DNA of 64,000 nt from Sipunculus nudus (taxonomy: Eukaryota > Annelida > Sipuncula > Golfingiida > Sipunculidae): positions 28,544,956 to 28,608,955 of the forward strand of contig CM049318.1 of assembly GCA_026874595.1 (NCBI GenBank), given 5' to 3'. The notes under the pieces are model-generated. The model did not search any database, was not told where the DNA came from, and was given only the letters and a program-made list of their open reading frames with translations. The translations under genes and the position numbers were made by a program. Of the stretch, positions 33,243 through 48,100 are shown piece by piece. Every line of letters starts with the position of its first letter. The stretch's first letter is position 1.

Positions 33243-36200
33243 GTAAGTCGAATGTGTATATAGTTGTGCATACTACTGGATGGTAACAAAAATTCGGAAC
33301 CCCCCCCCCCCCCTCCCAAACATACACACACACACTCCGTTATCAGTTTATGGATCACCAAAACGCCCCAAAACTGGATCTTTTATCCAGGTATACCAGT
33401 GTTACAGCGGGTGTCGTTTGACCTTTGTTACCCTGTTTCCTTGGTTATCATGATAACCGGATTGTCGTATTACCATTGTTACCTTGTTTTTCTTGTTGTA
33501 CTCGTGTGGCCTTGGTTATTATGTTTCCTTGGTTATCATGTTACCTTTTTTGTGTTTCCTTGTTAATAGTGTTGGTGTTATTGTTACCTAGTTATCGTGT
33601 TTCCTCGATTACCCTGTCACCATGGTGGTCGTGTTATCGGATTTATCATAATTCCATGATTATCATGTTACCATGGTTGTCGTGTAACCTTGTTATCGTG
33701 TGTCCTTGTTCGTCGCGTTTGTGTTACTGTTATCGTGTTTCCTAAGTTATCCTTTCACCGCAGTTGTCATGTTACTAGAGATATCGTATTTCCTTCCTCG
33801 GTTGTCCTATTACCGTGGAGGTCGTGTCACCTTGGTGGCGTGTTACCTATTTTATCGTGTTTCTCGGTTATCGTGTTACCAAGATAGTCGTGTTACGATT
33901 GTGTTTCCTTGGTTACCATGTTTCCATGGAAATTATGTTACCGTGGTGGTGCTGTTACCCTGGTTGTCATGTTTCCTTGCTCATCATATTACCGTATTTG
34001 TAACTTTATAAATACCTTGGTTATCGTATTTCCAAGGTTAATATGTTACCGTGGTTATCGTGAATCTGTGGTTGTCGTGTTACAGTGGTGGTCGTGCTAA
34101 TTTGGTTGTCACACAGTTGGTGTTACCATGATGCCCGGGTAGACACTTATGAAATATCTGAATGTCTTGAATGGTCATGGAAGTAAAACTTCGTGGTCGT
34201 GATAGCTATGTAATCGGTAACTATCGTTAGCTATAGTTTAACGGCAAATATTAAATAAACAACGAAAGAACTACTTCCCTCCATCGCGCACAACACGCAT
34301 CATGACAAATTATAAAATTTAAAAAAAAGCTAAAAAAAATCTAATTATCAAACACCTAATTTATAACGTATACTTGTGCTACATTTTCTCTTCTACCAAA
34401 TTTATCTTTAAAATCATTATGGAAAGAAAAGACAAGTTGTTGAAAATGATTTTAACACGAGCCCTTCGGTAACTTGGGAGGGTTGCGGGTAAATGTAAAT
34501 TATAATTACAGAGCACGTCCTGATTTCTATTAATTGATGCTTGGTATCGCCCCGTTTTGCTTATTCATGTATATATATATATGTATATATATATATGTAT
34601 ATATATAATATATATATATATATGAATAACCATATTATATAAATAATATATAATAATAATATTATATAAATATATATAGGTATATATATATATAGGTATA
34701 TATATAGGTATATTATATATATTGGTATAATATATATATATAATTAAATATTTAATATGTGAATAAATATATACTAAAGATGTGAATATATGTATATATA
34801 TATATTGAATATATGTATATATGTATATATATGTCCGCACATACCATTGCCTACAAATGTTGTTTTATATACTTTACACTCCTGTTATAAAATATGTATG
34901 GTGAAAACATAGACTATGCATTATTTATGGAAGAGGGAGGAGAGGTGCTTCGGATGGGGGTGCGGTATACCTGTGCTGGCTATACCCATGCTACGTATAT
35001 ACATATAATCTTATGCAAGGTGCACGAATATAGGCCTACCAATAGAAAAAAATACCCTGAAAATAAAGCCAGATCATTCCCGATCAATCCTTCGCCCCGG
35101 TTCAATTGTATTTGTTGCATGATATGTAACATCTGAGGGGTCAGGCAGTAATTAACATGTTAGATATATAAAGCGGCATATATCTTAATGCCATTTCCTT
35201 GTGAGAACCTTTCATATCGTGTATTTAATGCCTGGGACAGTAAATTACCTTTTATACATAGCATGTCAATGTCAATGTCGTTAAGTCTAGGCACTTGGTA
35301 CGTAATGGTACAGCGTATATAAAGCGCGGCACTTTTTCCTTTTTCTACTCACGAGTATGATTGTAACCGCTAAGCTTGACCGCGTTCTGGTTACAAAGAC
35401 AACGTGACTTCAGACCTGCTATTCCGTCATAAAGTCTGCGACTTATCGGTAATTCCCATCTGTCGGAGCACTGCGTGTTAACAGATTTATATAGTGTAAC
35501 CTCTTCTATTCGAAATGGTCACGACCTGGGAAATTGTTAGCAGTTGGATGATTGGAGGTGCCATTACGAAGCAGGTACCTCTCTTCCGGGGAATGATAAA
35601 GGATTTGGTTATGAAAAAAAATTCCGTGCTGGGGATTGAAACATGAAACCCCCCCCCCCCCCCAAAAAAAAAATACTTATTACAAGCTGAGTAATACAGT
35701 CACAAGTAATTTACCCATAGATAACTGAATTGAATATATGTTACCTCTAATAACCCCCTCTAATTAACTCAAGTAACTCCCATCCAGGACCCAGCCCTGT
35801 CTACCCTTACATCACGATTCTCTACCTCAACACGGTATACCTGTACCTCCACGTACTACTACACCCCGTACATCTACTTCTACACGCCGTGCATCTACTT
35901 CTACATTACATATCTCTACTTCTACACCACGTGCATCTACTTCTACACCACATACTTCTACTTCTACACCCCTTGCATCTACCTCTACACCACGTGCATC
36001 TACCTCTACACCACGCATATCTCTTCTTCTACACCCCGTACATCTACTTCTACACCACGTACATCTACTTCTTCATCACATAACTCTACTTCTACACCAC
36101 GTGCATCTACTTCTACACCACATACTTCTACTTCTATACCAAGTGTTTCTACCTCTACACCACGTGAATCTACCTCTACACCACGTATATCTCTTCTTCT

Positions 36201-38484
36201 ACATCGCGTACATCTACTTTTACAACACGTACCTCTACTTCTACATCGCGTATTTCTTCACCACCTACCTCTACAGCTACTACCCGTTCAATTACTGCTA
36301 TACCACGTAACTCAACTTCTACAGCCCGTGCATCGACGTCTACACCACGTACATCTCTTCTTCTACACCACGTACATCTACTTCTACATCGCGTACATCT
36401 ACCTCTACACCACGTACATCTCTTCTTCTACACCACGTACCTATACTTCTACACCACATGCCTCTACTTCTACACCAAATAGCTATATACTTCTACACCA
36501 CATACCTCTACTTCTACACCCCGTGCATCTACCTCTACACCACGTATATCTCTTCTTCTACACCCCATACATCTACTTCTACACCACGTTCCTCTTCTTC
36601 TACATCGCGTACATCTACTCCTTCACCACGTACCTACACTTCTACAGCCCGTTCATCTACTCCTACATCACGTAACTCTACTTCTAAACCCCTGCATCGA
36701 AGTCTACATCACGTGCATCTAATTCTACACCACGCACATCTACTTCTACACCACATACTTCTACTTCTACACCCCTTGCATCTACCTCTACACCACGTGA
36801 TCTACCTCTACACCACGTACATATCTTCTTCTACACCCAGTACATCTACCTCTACACCACGTACATATCTTCTTCTACACCCAGTACATCTACTTCTACA
36901 CCACGTACCTCTATTTCTACATCGCGTACTTCTTCACCACCTACCTCTTCATCTACACCCCGTTCAATTACTCCTATACCACGTAACTCTACTTCTACAC
37001 CCCGTACGTCTACTTTTACACCACGTACATCTCTTCTTCTACACCCCGTGCATCTACTTCTACATCACGTACCTCTACTTCTACCCCCCGTACATCTACT
37101 TCTACACCACGTACATCTACTTCTACATCACATATCTCTACTTCTACACCACGTGCATCTACTTCTACACCACATACTTCTACTTCTACACCCCTTGCAT
37201 CTACCTCTACACCACGTGCATCTACCTCTACATCACGTACATCTCTTCTTCTACACCCCGTACATCTACTTCTACACCACGTACATCTACTTCTTCATCA
37301 CATAACTCTACTTCTACACCACGTGCATCTACTTCTACACCACATACTTCTACTTCTATACCAAGTGTTTTTACCTCTACACCACGTGAATCTACCTCTA
37401 CACCACGTATATCTCTTCTTCTACATCGCGTACATCTACTTTTACACCACGTATCTCTACTTCTACAACACGCACCTCTACTTCTACACCACCTACCTCT
37501 ACTTCTACAACACGTACATCTCTACTTCTACACAACGTACATCTACTTCTACACCACATACCTCTGCTTCTACACTACATACATCTACTTCTACACCACA
37601 TACCTCGACCTCTACACCACATACCTCTACATGTACAATTAGTACGTCTACTTCTACACCTTGTGCCTCTGCTCGTACAGAATGTACTTCTGCTTCTACA
37701 CCATGTGCTTCTACTTGTACAGTAGGTACTTCTACACCGTGTGTCTGTACTTGTTAGGTAGGTAATTCTACCTTCTGCACTTTGTGCTTCTACTTGTACA
37801 GTAGATACCTTTACTTATACACCTTGTGTCTCTACTTGTACAGTAGGTATTCCTACTTCTACACACTGTGCCTATATTTTTACAGCACGTACTTCTACTT
37901 CTACGCCGTACTTTTACTTTAGGTACTTCTACTTCTACACAGTGTGCCTCTTCTTGTACAGCCCTCTATCTTTAGATCGCGTCCCTCTGCGTTGGTACCT
38001 GTACTTCCACACTTCATGACTGTACCTCTGTAGGATTTGAGAGTAAGGGAGGGGTTTCCCCTGACAGACTGTAGAACCATTTTTAACATATAGCTAGGCG
38101 GCAGCGGCGCAGACGGTTATATACTTTATACTTTAAAATGCACCATGATGCGAAATCCGGCTCTATTTTTAAGTTTTAAGCGCACACTCAACCCGCCCCA
38201 TAGCATATCCCTTTAGTTATGAGGTACTTATTCATCATCACGTACCTCTATATTCATTACTTACCTACACATTCATCGCTTGCTTTTACATCCATCACTT
38301 AATACTACAATAGAAACAATAACTCCAGATTCTAAAGAGTATTTAAATAGAAATACCTTCTATAAAATTAAGATCAAAGAAAGTAATAGCATTATTGTTT
38401 TAATCAGTTTGTATTTTTAAAAAGTTTATCTTTAGGTATCTTGTATAACTTGACCTTTTTTTAGTCAGTCTTTCCTTAGTCATA

Positions 38485-38516
<32 letters not shown>

Positions 38517-41500
38517 ATATATATATAAATAACTTTTAATCTTTAGGTAATTTATATAACTTTAACTTATTGAGTGATCTGAGTCCGTGTACCTAGTCAG
38601 GAACTATCTAATTGTAAATCTAGTTGATAGGTCTGGTTGTTAGAATGTAGTATTTTAAGGCGGTTTGCAGTGTGATTTATATGCCATTGTGTTGTGGTGA
38701 TATACATAGGAAATACTTATTAATATGGATTTTCATATAAATTAAATTTTATATAATAGTTCATAATTATAATATGTAGTTACATTTTCTGTGATATATT
38801 TAAAGGGTTTTTAGTGTACACTTCATATATAATTTGTAATAATACGGTTACACATGTGTTTACAGCAACTGTGATATGATATACTCTGTTCATCTTCCTG
38901 GTTGCATTTATAGGACAACTATGGAAATAAGTTTTCAGTAAACCTATAAGTGCTATACAAGGTGCATAGCGGGATGCATGTTTATTTTATATTATGTACA
39001 TGTATAACGATTTCTTGAATCAATAAATCGTTTTAGAATCTAGAATCTACAGGTATATAGAATCCTGAGATTGGAAGGGCATCAGTTCTGTCTTGGAATT
39101 TTGAGGATTTTAAACTATTATAAAGGAGGGAGGTTTAAAAGATCGATGACTTTATTCTATATAAATACTTGGGTCAAAACTGTGTAAGGGTGTTATGGCT
39201 TTTCATATTTATGGTCGTTTGATTGCAACTGTGTGTTGGGGAAGATGGTTAAGGATTGGGCCTTATCATTTTCTTCTATGGTTAACGAATTGAATTAATT
39301 TATATTGATTTCAGAGTTACCTTCAAAAGCATGCTTACATCGGCGCCGACAGTCCTAACCCAAGGATGGCGAGATCCGGAGACCCCGAAACTCTAAGGAA
39401 GGCCATTATTGACTTCCAGGACATGGCTGGAATCCCACAAACAGGTACGGTATTATAACAATGAGCTGCCATCTAGTGTTCGAGTTCAAGCACAGAACTA
39501 GTTTACATGTTAGCTTCGCTCGTCAGGGAGGGAGGCTCACGGCGCTTGAGGAATGTATTTCTGTATTAGAGCCCGGAGTCGTGTTAGCCACAAAAATGAG
39601 GCTGGCTTGGACGAAAAGACTGCTGGCTTCAGAAGTAGGCCGAGTTTCGCGTCTCGACCTGGCTCGCAAATTGTCGGCTGGCTTATGCTGACCTGAAAGC
39701 CCATTAATTTGACAATGTTACAAAGTACCTGTTTTATTTAAACAAGTCATAAATATTAGGCAAAAAATAAATAAATAAATAAAAATAAAAGGTATGGTCC
39801 TCAAGCACCGCCCGCGTCAATTTTAAACCCCCGCATCAAAAAATATTTTGATTTTCAATAGAAACTTACCTATTTTGAGCTCCAGCCGCTCGGAAATTTC
39901 TGTCAAGAAGATAAAATCATACAATTAAAAAAAAATTACTTTGTTATATAGTGCTTTAACTTGCTTTGCAAAATAAATGTGTTATTATCATGTTTTTCCC
40001 TTATCATTTAACATTTTTATCGTAACATACAAAAATATTAAAAAAAAAAAAAAAAAACCGCCCGCCCGCATTGATTTTAAAAAAAAGTGCCTGAGAACGA
40101 AACCTTATTTTTTTGGCCTTACGTGTGACATATAGCATCCATTTTACATTTTACTAGTGAGTCATTAGATATCGAGTATAGTTTATCCAGGTGCATGGTT
40201 TCATATAGGCCTACACTTTCATACTTAATCAATTACTTTGTATGTATCTGAGGCATTTTTAAATTTAAATTTTATTTTTATAATTTTGTGTATTATTTTT
40301 TTCTTAAGCCAAACTGCGCTGCACAAACTCGGTTCACTTCGTCTAATGAAATATCAGCGGCGCCTCCTGATAAACTCGGCTCGGCTCGGCTTGATCATAA
40401 CTCGGCTGGCGTAAGCTCAAAATGGCTGCGGCTCCGGACTCTATTCTGTATCGACATATATATCTTCAGATTTGTGGACTGACTTTCTTATATAGTCTCC
40501 TCGAAGTGCACAAAATTGACAATTTTTTTCCGTCTTCTGTACGTGTTTGTGTAAGATCGCAAGCGGCTGACGTATTTGAATCTTAAACAGCGAATCCTCA
40601 AAATTAAGACCACAAACGTGACATTGATAAAGTGGTCACAATTTCGAAGTGGTCGTCTAAGCGGGTTCAGATATGAAGAGCAAAGAAAGTGTGGACCGTG
40701 AAAGAGTTGTCGTTATTTTGCGGTGGTCGCTAAACTGAGGCGGTCGTCAGGCGAGGTATAACTGTATTTATTTTTGCCCTGAACATAATTTCCAAAGTAA
40801 TATTCTCCATGACTTATACCATATTACCGCTATTTTTGGGAAAGGAGACCATTAAACGATAGGTATAATGTTATCGATAAAGGGGTCTATTCTGATATAT
40901 TATGTGTATGAAATAAAGATTTTTCTCATGAACCTTTTTATTAATATAAGCCAAAAAGCGCCGAACCCAACGTGCACAGACTGGCTGTATTGTGTATATC
41001 AACATGTTTATAACGTGTGGGGGCCCGCCAGAATTGCCGTCGATCGTAATCTAAACATTCAACAACTGTATCTGTTGCAAATCAGACGAGTTTGCTTCAC
41101 ATGCTTTCACCTACAAAATCGAGTGATCTTTGAACTTCTGCGCATTCGTATGCAATGAACAACCTGCGGATTGTTTGTCAACGGACCGGGCCCTCGACAG
41201 GCAGAAAATATCGAGAGTCCGGGACGCTCAGGGAAAAAAATTGTGGACCGTCACATGGGATATAGTAAAAAAGCGTTAATCTTGCAACCGTTTAAAGGCC
41301 TACTTCTATGAAAAAAAATAAAATGAAATACTACTGTAAGTTTATTCATTAACATGTATATGTATAAAATATGGTATAATAAAATCCAGCTTTGTGGACC
41401 TAACCCTTAAAATTTAAATCAAAAGACCCGTAATCCACCCCGCTGAGGGGCCCCAAGCCAAACAGCAGCGTCCTAGCCAAGGCGTTTGTGACGTCTAAAC

Positions 41501-44500
41501 CAGAACACGCCGAGCGGTACTGTTGTGGCATCAGTTGAGTTTAACACGATCTGGGGAAAACATGCCAGTGTAGTGCGTCGTCGGGTTGAGCAGTAACATT
41601 AAGGGTGATGGGGTGAGCTTGACCATTATTTAATCCCAGTGTATAAGCCACATGTTCGTGCCAAATAGACAGGAATTCCTTCACAGAAGAGACCGAACTG
41701 GACCCGGTCGGGCATGATCTGGGAAGGGGATTCCCCAGGTTTGGCCACCGACAGAAGCGAGCGGACGAGCTTTTTCTGATTTTTGGCCATGCTCCTTGGC
41801 AATGTTGACTCTATATTCCTTACGTGCGTAGGCTGCTAACTAGGTAATGATGCTGCTTTTCATCTCTCCAACTCCTGTATCTCTTATTAGTCTTTAACTC
41901 TGCTCCTGATACTCCCCGACTCGGCCTTGACACGTACGTTGAGAGCTGGCACCACGCAGTCTGCACTGTCGCCGTATCGGGATTTCAAGCGACGTGTCAT
42001 GTGACAACCAACATATTGCTGCTTGTTGCTCGTTGAAGTTTAATAATGCCGAACTGATCAATCAATAAAATTATTATTAAATGTATTTTATACGATGCTC
42101 GTAAATGAAATTTTTTTATTTTGGGACTTTTTACAAGTTTCAAGACACTTATAACGGATTTAAGGGGGCACTTGATAGCTGGGTGCATGGTGCCTCAGCA
42201 AAGGCATTAAAATTGAAGAACCAGTTAGTAGGATTCTAAAATAATAAACACACGTTAAAAATTGTTTCTCCTTTTTGCTGACAATAATCAAAATACTTAA
42301 TTCATTTAAATTTTTCAAATCTTTTGAAATATCAGACAATTAAAAATTTAAAAAATTTACACCATTTTAGCATATTTTGGTTTTGTGCCCAAAATATAAA
42401 ACTAGGCTTCTCATATTAAGTGTGTGTTGTATATGGGTTGGGATGTTTCACTCTGTCTGAACTTTTTTTAAGTTTTCTGTTGAGTTTTTGTTATGATAAA
42501 ATTGTTATATTCTGTTTTACAAATATGTATTTGTTGTATAAAATGTCATAGCCTAAGCATTATCAATTTGTTTCATAACACACAACAAATTCCATGCCAA
42601 GTCAGCACGCATACGCACACATAATATATTTTAAAAGGTGTGTTTAAATTATTATAAGTATGTAATACTTGTATATAAAATATATACCACTAGAGTATAT
42701 TTAATGTGTACACATGTATATATGGAATATAAATCCAGATTGTTGCAATACCACGGGGTTTTAAAAAAAAAACTCAACATATACAAGGAGCTGTTATGCA
42801 TATATTTCAGGTACTTGTGTTCGACAGCCCCGTTTCGTAATTGGCCCCTACGGGCTCTCACTCGTCATGATCACAGAGTGTGTTTAAGTCCTGAAATATG
42901 TTTATAAAATATATATATATTTGTGTGCTTGTATATATAGATATATAAAGATAGACATATGTTGTATGTATATAACAAAATATCAAATAAATTTGTATAT
43001 GTTTTATTTTCAAAACAATATTTTATGTACAAATAATTTATTTTTAGTAAAAAAAATACTATATATATTGTGTGCGTTTGTTATGTAAATTCATTATAAT
43101 GACATATATGGGTGCCATTCAGGAAATAGTAGTATTCAGGCTCTCGAAAATAATGCATTTTGAACTTCTTTGTGGCTAGTAAATGTGTCTAAGAGCAGTC
43201 ATGTTCTACACAGCAGATTGGAAAGAAGGTTGTATTCTGTTAGGGGTCTTCAGATCAGATCAATGTTATTTGAAGGACATCATTACAGTCGAGAAGGCTG
43301 CTGTCCCAAATAACCCAGCTGCAGCATTGTCCCATCCAATCAAAGTAGTTGCTGTCAAACCCTGCATTAGTGTCTTAGCACTCACATATATTAAAGATAC
43401 TAACAAATTACCCAGTCAGTCATAAAGAGAACCCCAAATCTGTTTCAACAGTCTTTCTCCTCCCTTGTTGGTATGGCGTGCCCACAGGCACTCGTTTCCG
43501 GCACTAAAATGGCCTAGAAACCGTAAACACGTTGAGGATGGGCGTTATACCCGTTATAAAAGAACAAGGTAATGAACTCCACCGCTACGCCTACGCGGGC
43601 AAGACAACTTTTTTTTCACAAGTCCGAATTCCGGAGAATTATCCGCTTCACAAGCATGATCGCGCGCCTTTTTGTTGAAAACATCTTTATTTACAAGATT
43701 AAACTTCCAAATATGAAAGTTCCCCAAACTAACCGCGAATTCCAGCACGTTTATTTCAGCTGCGACACCGTTATTTGTCATGTATACATTTACTAGTTGC
43801 GGAAGTTGACGTCATCCCGGGCTTAATGTATGTTATGGTTATAGAACAGACGTTAATGTATACAAAACAAGTGACATAATGGTCCTGGTTGTGTTTGCAT
43901 GCCATGCTCACTGATTTCCAACTTCATTGACAATTTGACAGCTGTTTGATTAGTGCGCCCAAAAGAGATGTAGAAAACGACTGGTACCATGCAGCCAATC
44001 ACAGACCCCAGCTCAGGGGGAAATCCATTCTGCCCGGGGTGACGTCAACTTCCGCAACTAGTAAATGTATACATGACAAATGACGGTGTCGCAGCTGGAA
44101 TAAACTTTCTGGAATGCGCGGTTAGTGTAGAGAACTTTTATTTTTGGAAGTTTAATCTTGTAAATAAAGATGTTTTCAACAAAAAGGCGCGTGATCATGC
44201 TTGTGAAGCGCATAATTCTCCTGAATTCGGACTTGTGAAAAAAAGTTGTCTTGCCCGCGTAGCGGTGGAGTTCATTACCTTGTTCTTTTATAACGGGTAT
44301 ATCGCCCATACTCAATGTGTTTACGGTTTCTAGGCCATTTTAGTGCTGGAAACAAGTGCCTGTGGGCGTGCCATATTGCACTCAAAGATGTTAACCTTGC
44401 ACCTTCAGATGATACACTGGCATAAGTACCCATGCATTTAATCCAAATATACCATTACAAATACTGATCAACCTTACCAAAGGCAACATAAATGGGTTAT

Positions 44501-45061
44501 TTTGTATTATTGAAAAATTATTATAATTTTAAATGATAATTTATTGTAAATGTACTTTTCTTAGAATAAAATCTGCTGTCAGAGTATTATAACATGGAAT
44601 GTATAGCTTCCTTTTTTTAATTTTTTTTTATATTACACAATTCTTAAATTGGAGGGTAGTATGGAAGTACCCCTGAAATCCAGATAATCGGTTTTACATC
44701 AGCCAGAACAAAAACAAAGAAATTGTTCTTATAACCTTGCATGTAAATTTGAAATTCTACAAGTAAAGCCTAGTTGCGGCCGTATAGCAAGTACTTTACT
44801 TATAACCATAGACATAGAATCTCTTTCTATGTCTATGCTTATAACACTGCCAATATAATATAGATTAATAATATCCGTGGGGTTTCCGTCTGGTGGAGGG
44901 TTATATACACAGAAAAATATGGACTGTGTAAAATTATAATTTTTATGCACGTGCTTTTTCTATCATGATACATGACTCTTTCACAATTCATTTAAAAATG
45001 TGAATTTCATGCTTTTTTATTTATTTAAATATATTAAATGTCTCTCTCCTCCTCTCTCTCT

Positions 45062-45109
<48 letters not shown>

Positions 45110-48100
45110 AATTGAATTATAAAAGGAAGGAATGTTTATTTTTAATAATAAATTATATTAATAATCAAGTATGTATCATTGTCCATGATGATGCGGGGGG
45201 GGGGGGGGGCAGTACTTAAAATTAGTTCCACCCTCCAACGGGATTGGTGTGGTACGTATATAAAGCTTCATTTAAGACCAGCCCCGTGTGAGGTACCATA
45301 TAAGGTTATTTATGAGGCAAGGCCTGCCAAAAACTTACTTTACGAATAGAATGTAAGTATGTATATTACTACTGCTAAACAAAAAGCGCTTATCTATTTC
45401 AAAACAAGAATTTTGCATTTCGACTATGAAGCACATATTTAATTATTTATAAATTATGATAAAAAGAAAGGACAAGCGCTATATTCTTATGGCAAAACCA
45501 AGTTGATTATCAGCTGATTTTTGCCGAGTCAAAACATGGCACCAAGGCACCAGTCACAACATTGTTATATAACAACAACAAACTTTGTTGCAAAGTGTCG
45601 CGAGCGATATTGAACAAACTCGACCAGGTCAAGAATCACTTGAATATATCGGCATATTGTACTACTCTACATTTTATTGCTTAAAATATATTAACTGAAT
45701 TATCTCGTTATTTTGATAATAATCACCAGAATATCCCTTAAAACTCCAGCAGACTCCGTCCTCGATTTGAACAGCCGGTCACTTCGTCACTGGAATCAAA
45801 CCTCAAGCGTGTTGCCGTATACGCTTGCAGCTGTGGCTGTCACCGGCTGCTAGCTTCTATTTCTAACTACATGGCTCGAAATTACATGAGGCTAATGTCA
45901 AAGTTGCCCATAACATCTACAGATCTAAATTCGCCGCTTTATACTCCTTTTACGGTGTCTCAGACGTTGTCATCTGAAGATGATTCTTCCGCCTCGCTTG
46001 ACCAGAACACCCAGTCGTCGTCCTTGCTGGAACACGTGGACGCCCAACCGGGGTTCTGGTTGTGACGTCACACACGTCCCAGGGGCTGTCTCAACTTTTT
46101 CCGGGAGCTCCCAGGACTCTGTTCACAAATTCGTTCCTATCACGGATAGTAGGTGCAAAATGTCAGAAATGTATACATAAATTCTATTTGTAGGTTCATA
46201 CCTTTCATATGTGCAAAAACACCCTGAGGGTGGAAGTAGGGCTTTAAAGTATAAGGTATATGTGTAACCTAATTTAAAGCTATAAAGAGGTAATTTTGCT
46301 AGAAAATTTATCTGCTAAAATGACCAAAAAATGCGTTACACGGATACACATGACATGTTCTGTGTTGAACTGAGCGTCATGACCCGCGGGTCACTTGTTT
46401 ATCAGGTATACTGGACAGGGCCACCCTTGAGATGATGTCACTTCCTCGCTGTGGTAATCCGGATCGACAAAACATGGGTGACGGGGACACGAAAAGAAAG
46501 AAGAGGTACGCCGTAGTAGGTAAGTATTAATAAGATAAATTTATCACATGTTACTCAATGCCAGTTACAGATCAAAGGGACAACAACCCTTCCGCCAGAT
46601 GTCGTTTCTACTCAAAACGAATCTCTTCAGTTGGGAATTGTGGTGATGGCCGGCGACTACTTGTCTCAACTGTCAAATTTTAAAATCAAAATTTATTCAA
46701 TTTTAAGAAAACATTTAACGTGCACATGCTTACAAAATATTACTAATTCGGTGAATTCTTTACCCCCCCCCCCCCAAAAAAAAAAATAATAAGTACCCAT
46801 GTTTATATAATTTTCCTCGAAACAGTTCTTGTCCAACGTATTTGAACGGAATAAGTAACCATCTTCACTACTTACATACCTGCCCCGCTTGTGTTTTTAT
46901 AACCCTAGTGCCTTGTGGAAATGAAATTTTTATACCTACAGTTCCTATCCTGTCCCTATTCTGAGTCCGCAGTGTGCAGGTATACTTGAAACGGAGCAGA
47001 TACTTATTGGAAGGACGTAGAGATATAATTACCCTCATCCACTAGCATCTTCCTAGAATCAAAGAGCTGGCCGCTCTACGCAACCAAGATACCTTTCTTC
47101 ATCGAGCCGTCCTTATGTTTATTTCACGCACTTGAACCAATCGGATGACTCGCCTACACATGTTTTACGCTGTTCCCGACGCTGCTCAAAACTTTGAGCA
47201 TTGCCAGAAGAGCGCTGAGAATCTGACCAGTCAAACAAAGCCTTTTTTGGTGAATGTGTTTTGGTGCGTGTGATCAGTGTAATTTCTACATTTGGTTTGT
47301 TGGATTTGATTGGCAGTCGGGATTTCGGCCTGAATGCGTACAGGCTTGTTCACCATTCATTAAAGCACAGCGGCTTGCTCAGCATTCGTAAAAGAACAGC
47401 GGCTTGTTCAGCATTCGTGATAGAATAATGAAGCAAGTTACCTAAGTAACGTATATAAAGACCAGATCCATGTTATAAAGAAGATGGCCCAAGTATAGAC
47501 GGAGACGTATGCATTGTTATCTTTATCTGTCTTGATGCATGTATGTAAAGTATGTGTGTATGTATGTATATCTAATTATGTATGTGTGTATTTTCTAATT
47601 ATGTAGGTAAATATGTAGCTTAAAACTAGAGCACATTTTTCTTTAACATTTTACACAAGATTATTTTGTAAAATATTTCGGTTCTCATCGTGGATGGTTT
47701 GAATCCGGAATACAGATTCTCGAATAAAAATATTAAATATGAATTCACCCTTCACCATCCAGATGGCAGCATGGGGAGGGTCTACGGTTTATGATAAAAT
47801 TTTGATTACTCTGTTCATATTAGTGTTCAGGTAAGAGATACCAGGACCGCTTTTAATTGGCCAGGTTTGATGGACAACGAAAAGATGTGTTAAGATATCA
47901 AGAAATACCAGATTTTGTTGTACCGTATGTTGGTTTGCCGTGTCGCATATAAGTTCAAAGCGCAGGTATTCCCCGACCTCATACTATTGATAACCCTAGG
48001 GATCATAGAACGATTAGAAATGATCCCTTTTAAATAATTTAACAGTTTTGCTGTTATTTAAAATCAATCTTTGATTTACAGCCAAGATAAAAAAATTTCT

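Noticed and set aside
36458-37642. 394-codon open frame rich in Thr, Ser and Pro
   Set aside because: It is a by-product of a 21-bp satellite whose length is divisible by three. Several frames on both strands are open in the same way, and it lies within MMP intron 1.
35800-37970. CRISPR-like array
   Set aside because: Units are contiguous without unique spacers, and the context is a eukaryotic intron.
43554-44333. Two related 75-86 residue frames
   Set aside because: They are mirror copies in the arms of a foldback element, so their similarity reflects the palindrome, not selection on protein.
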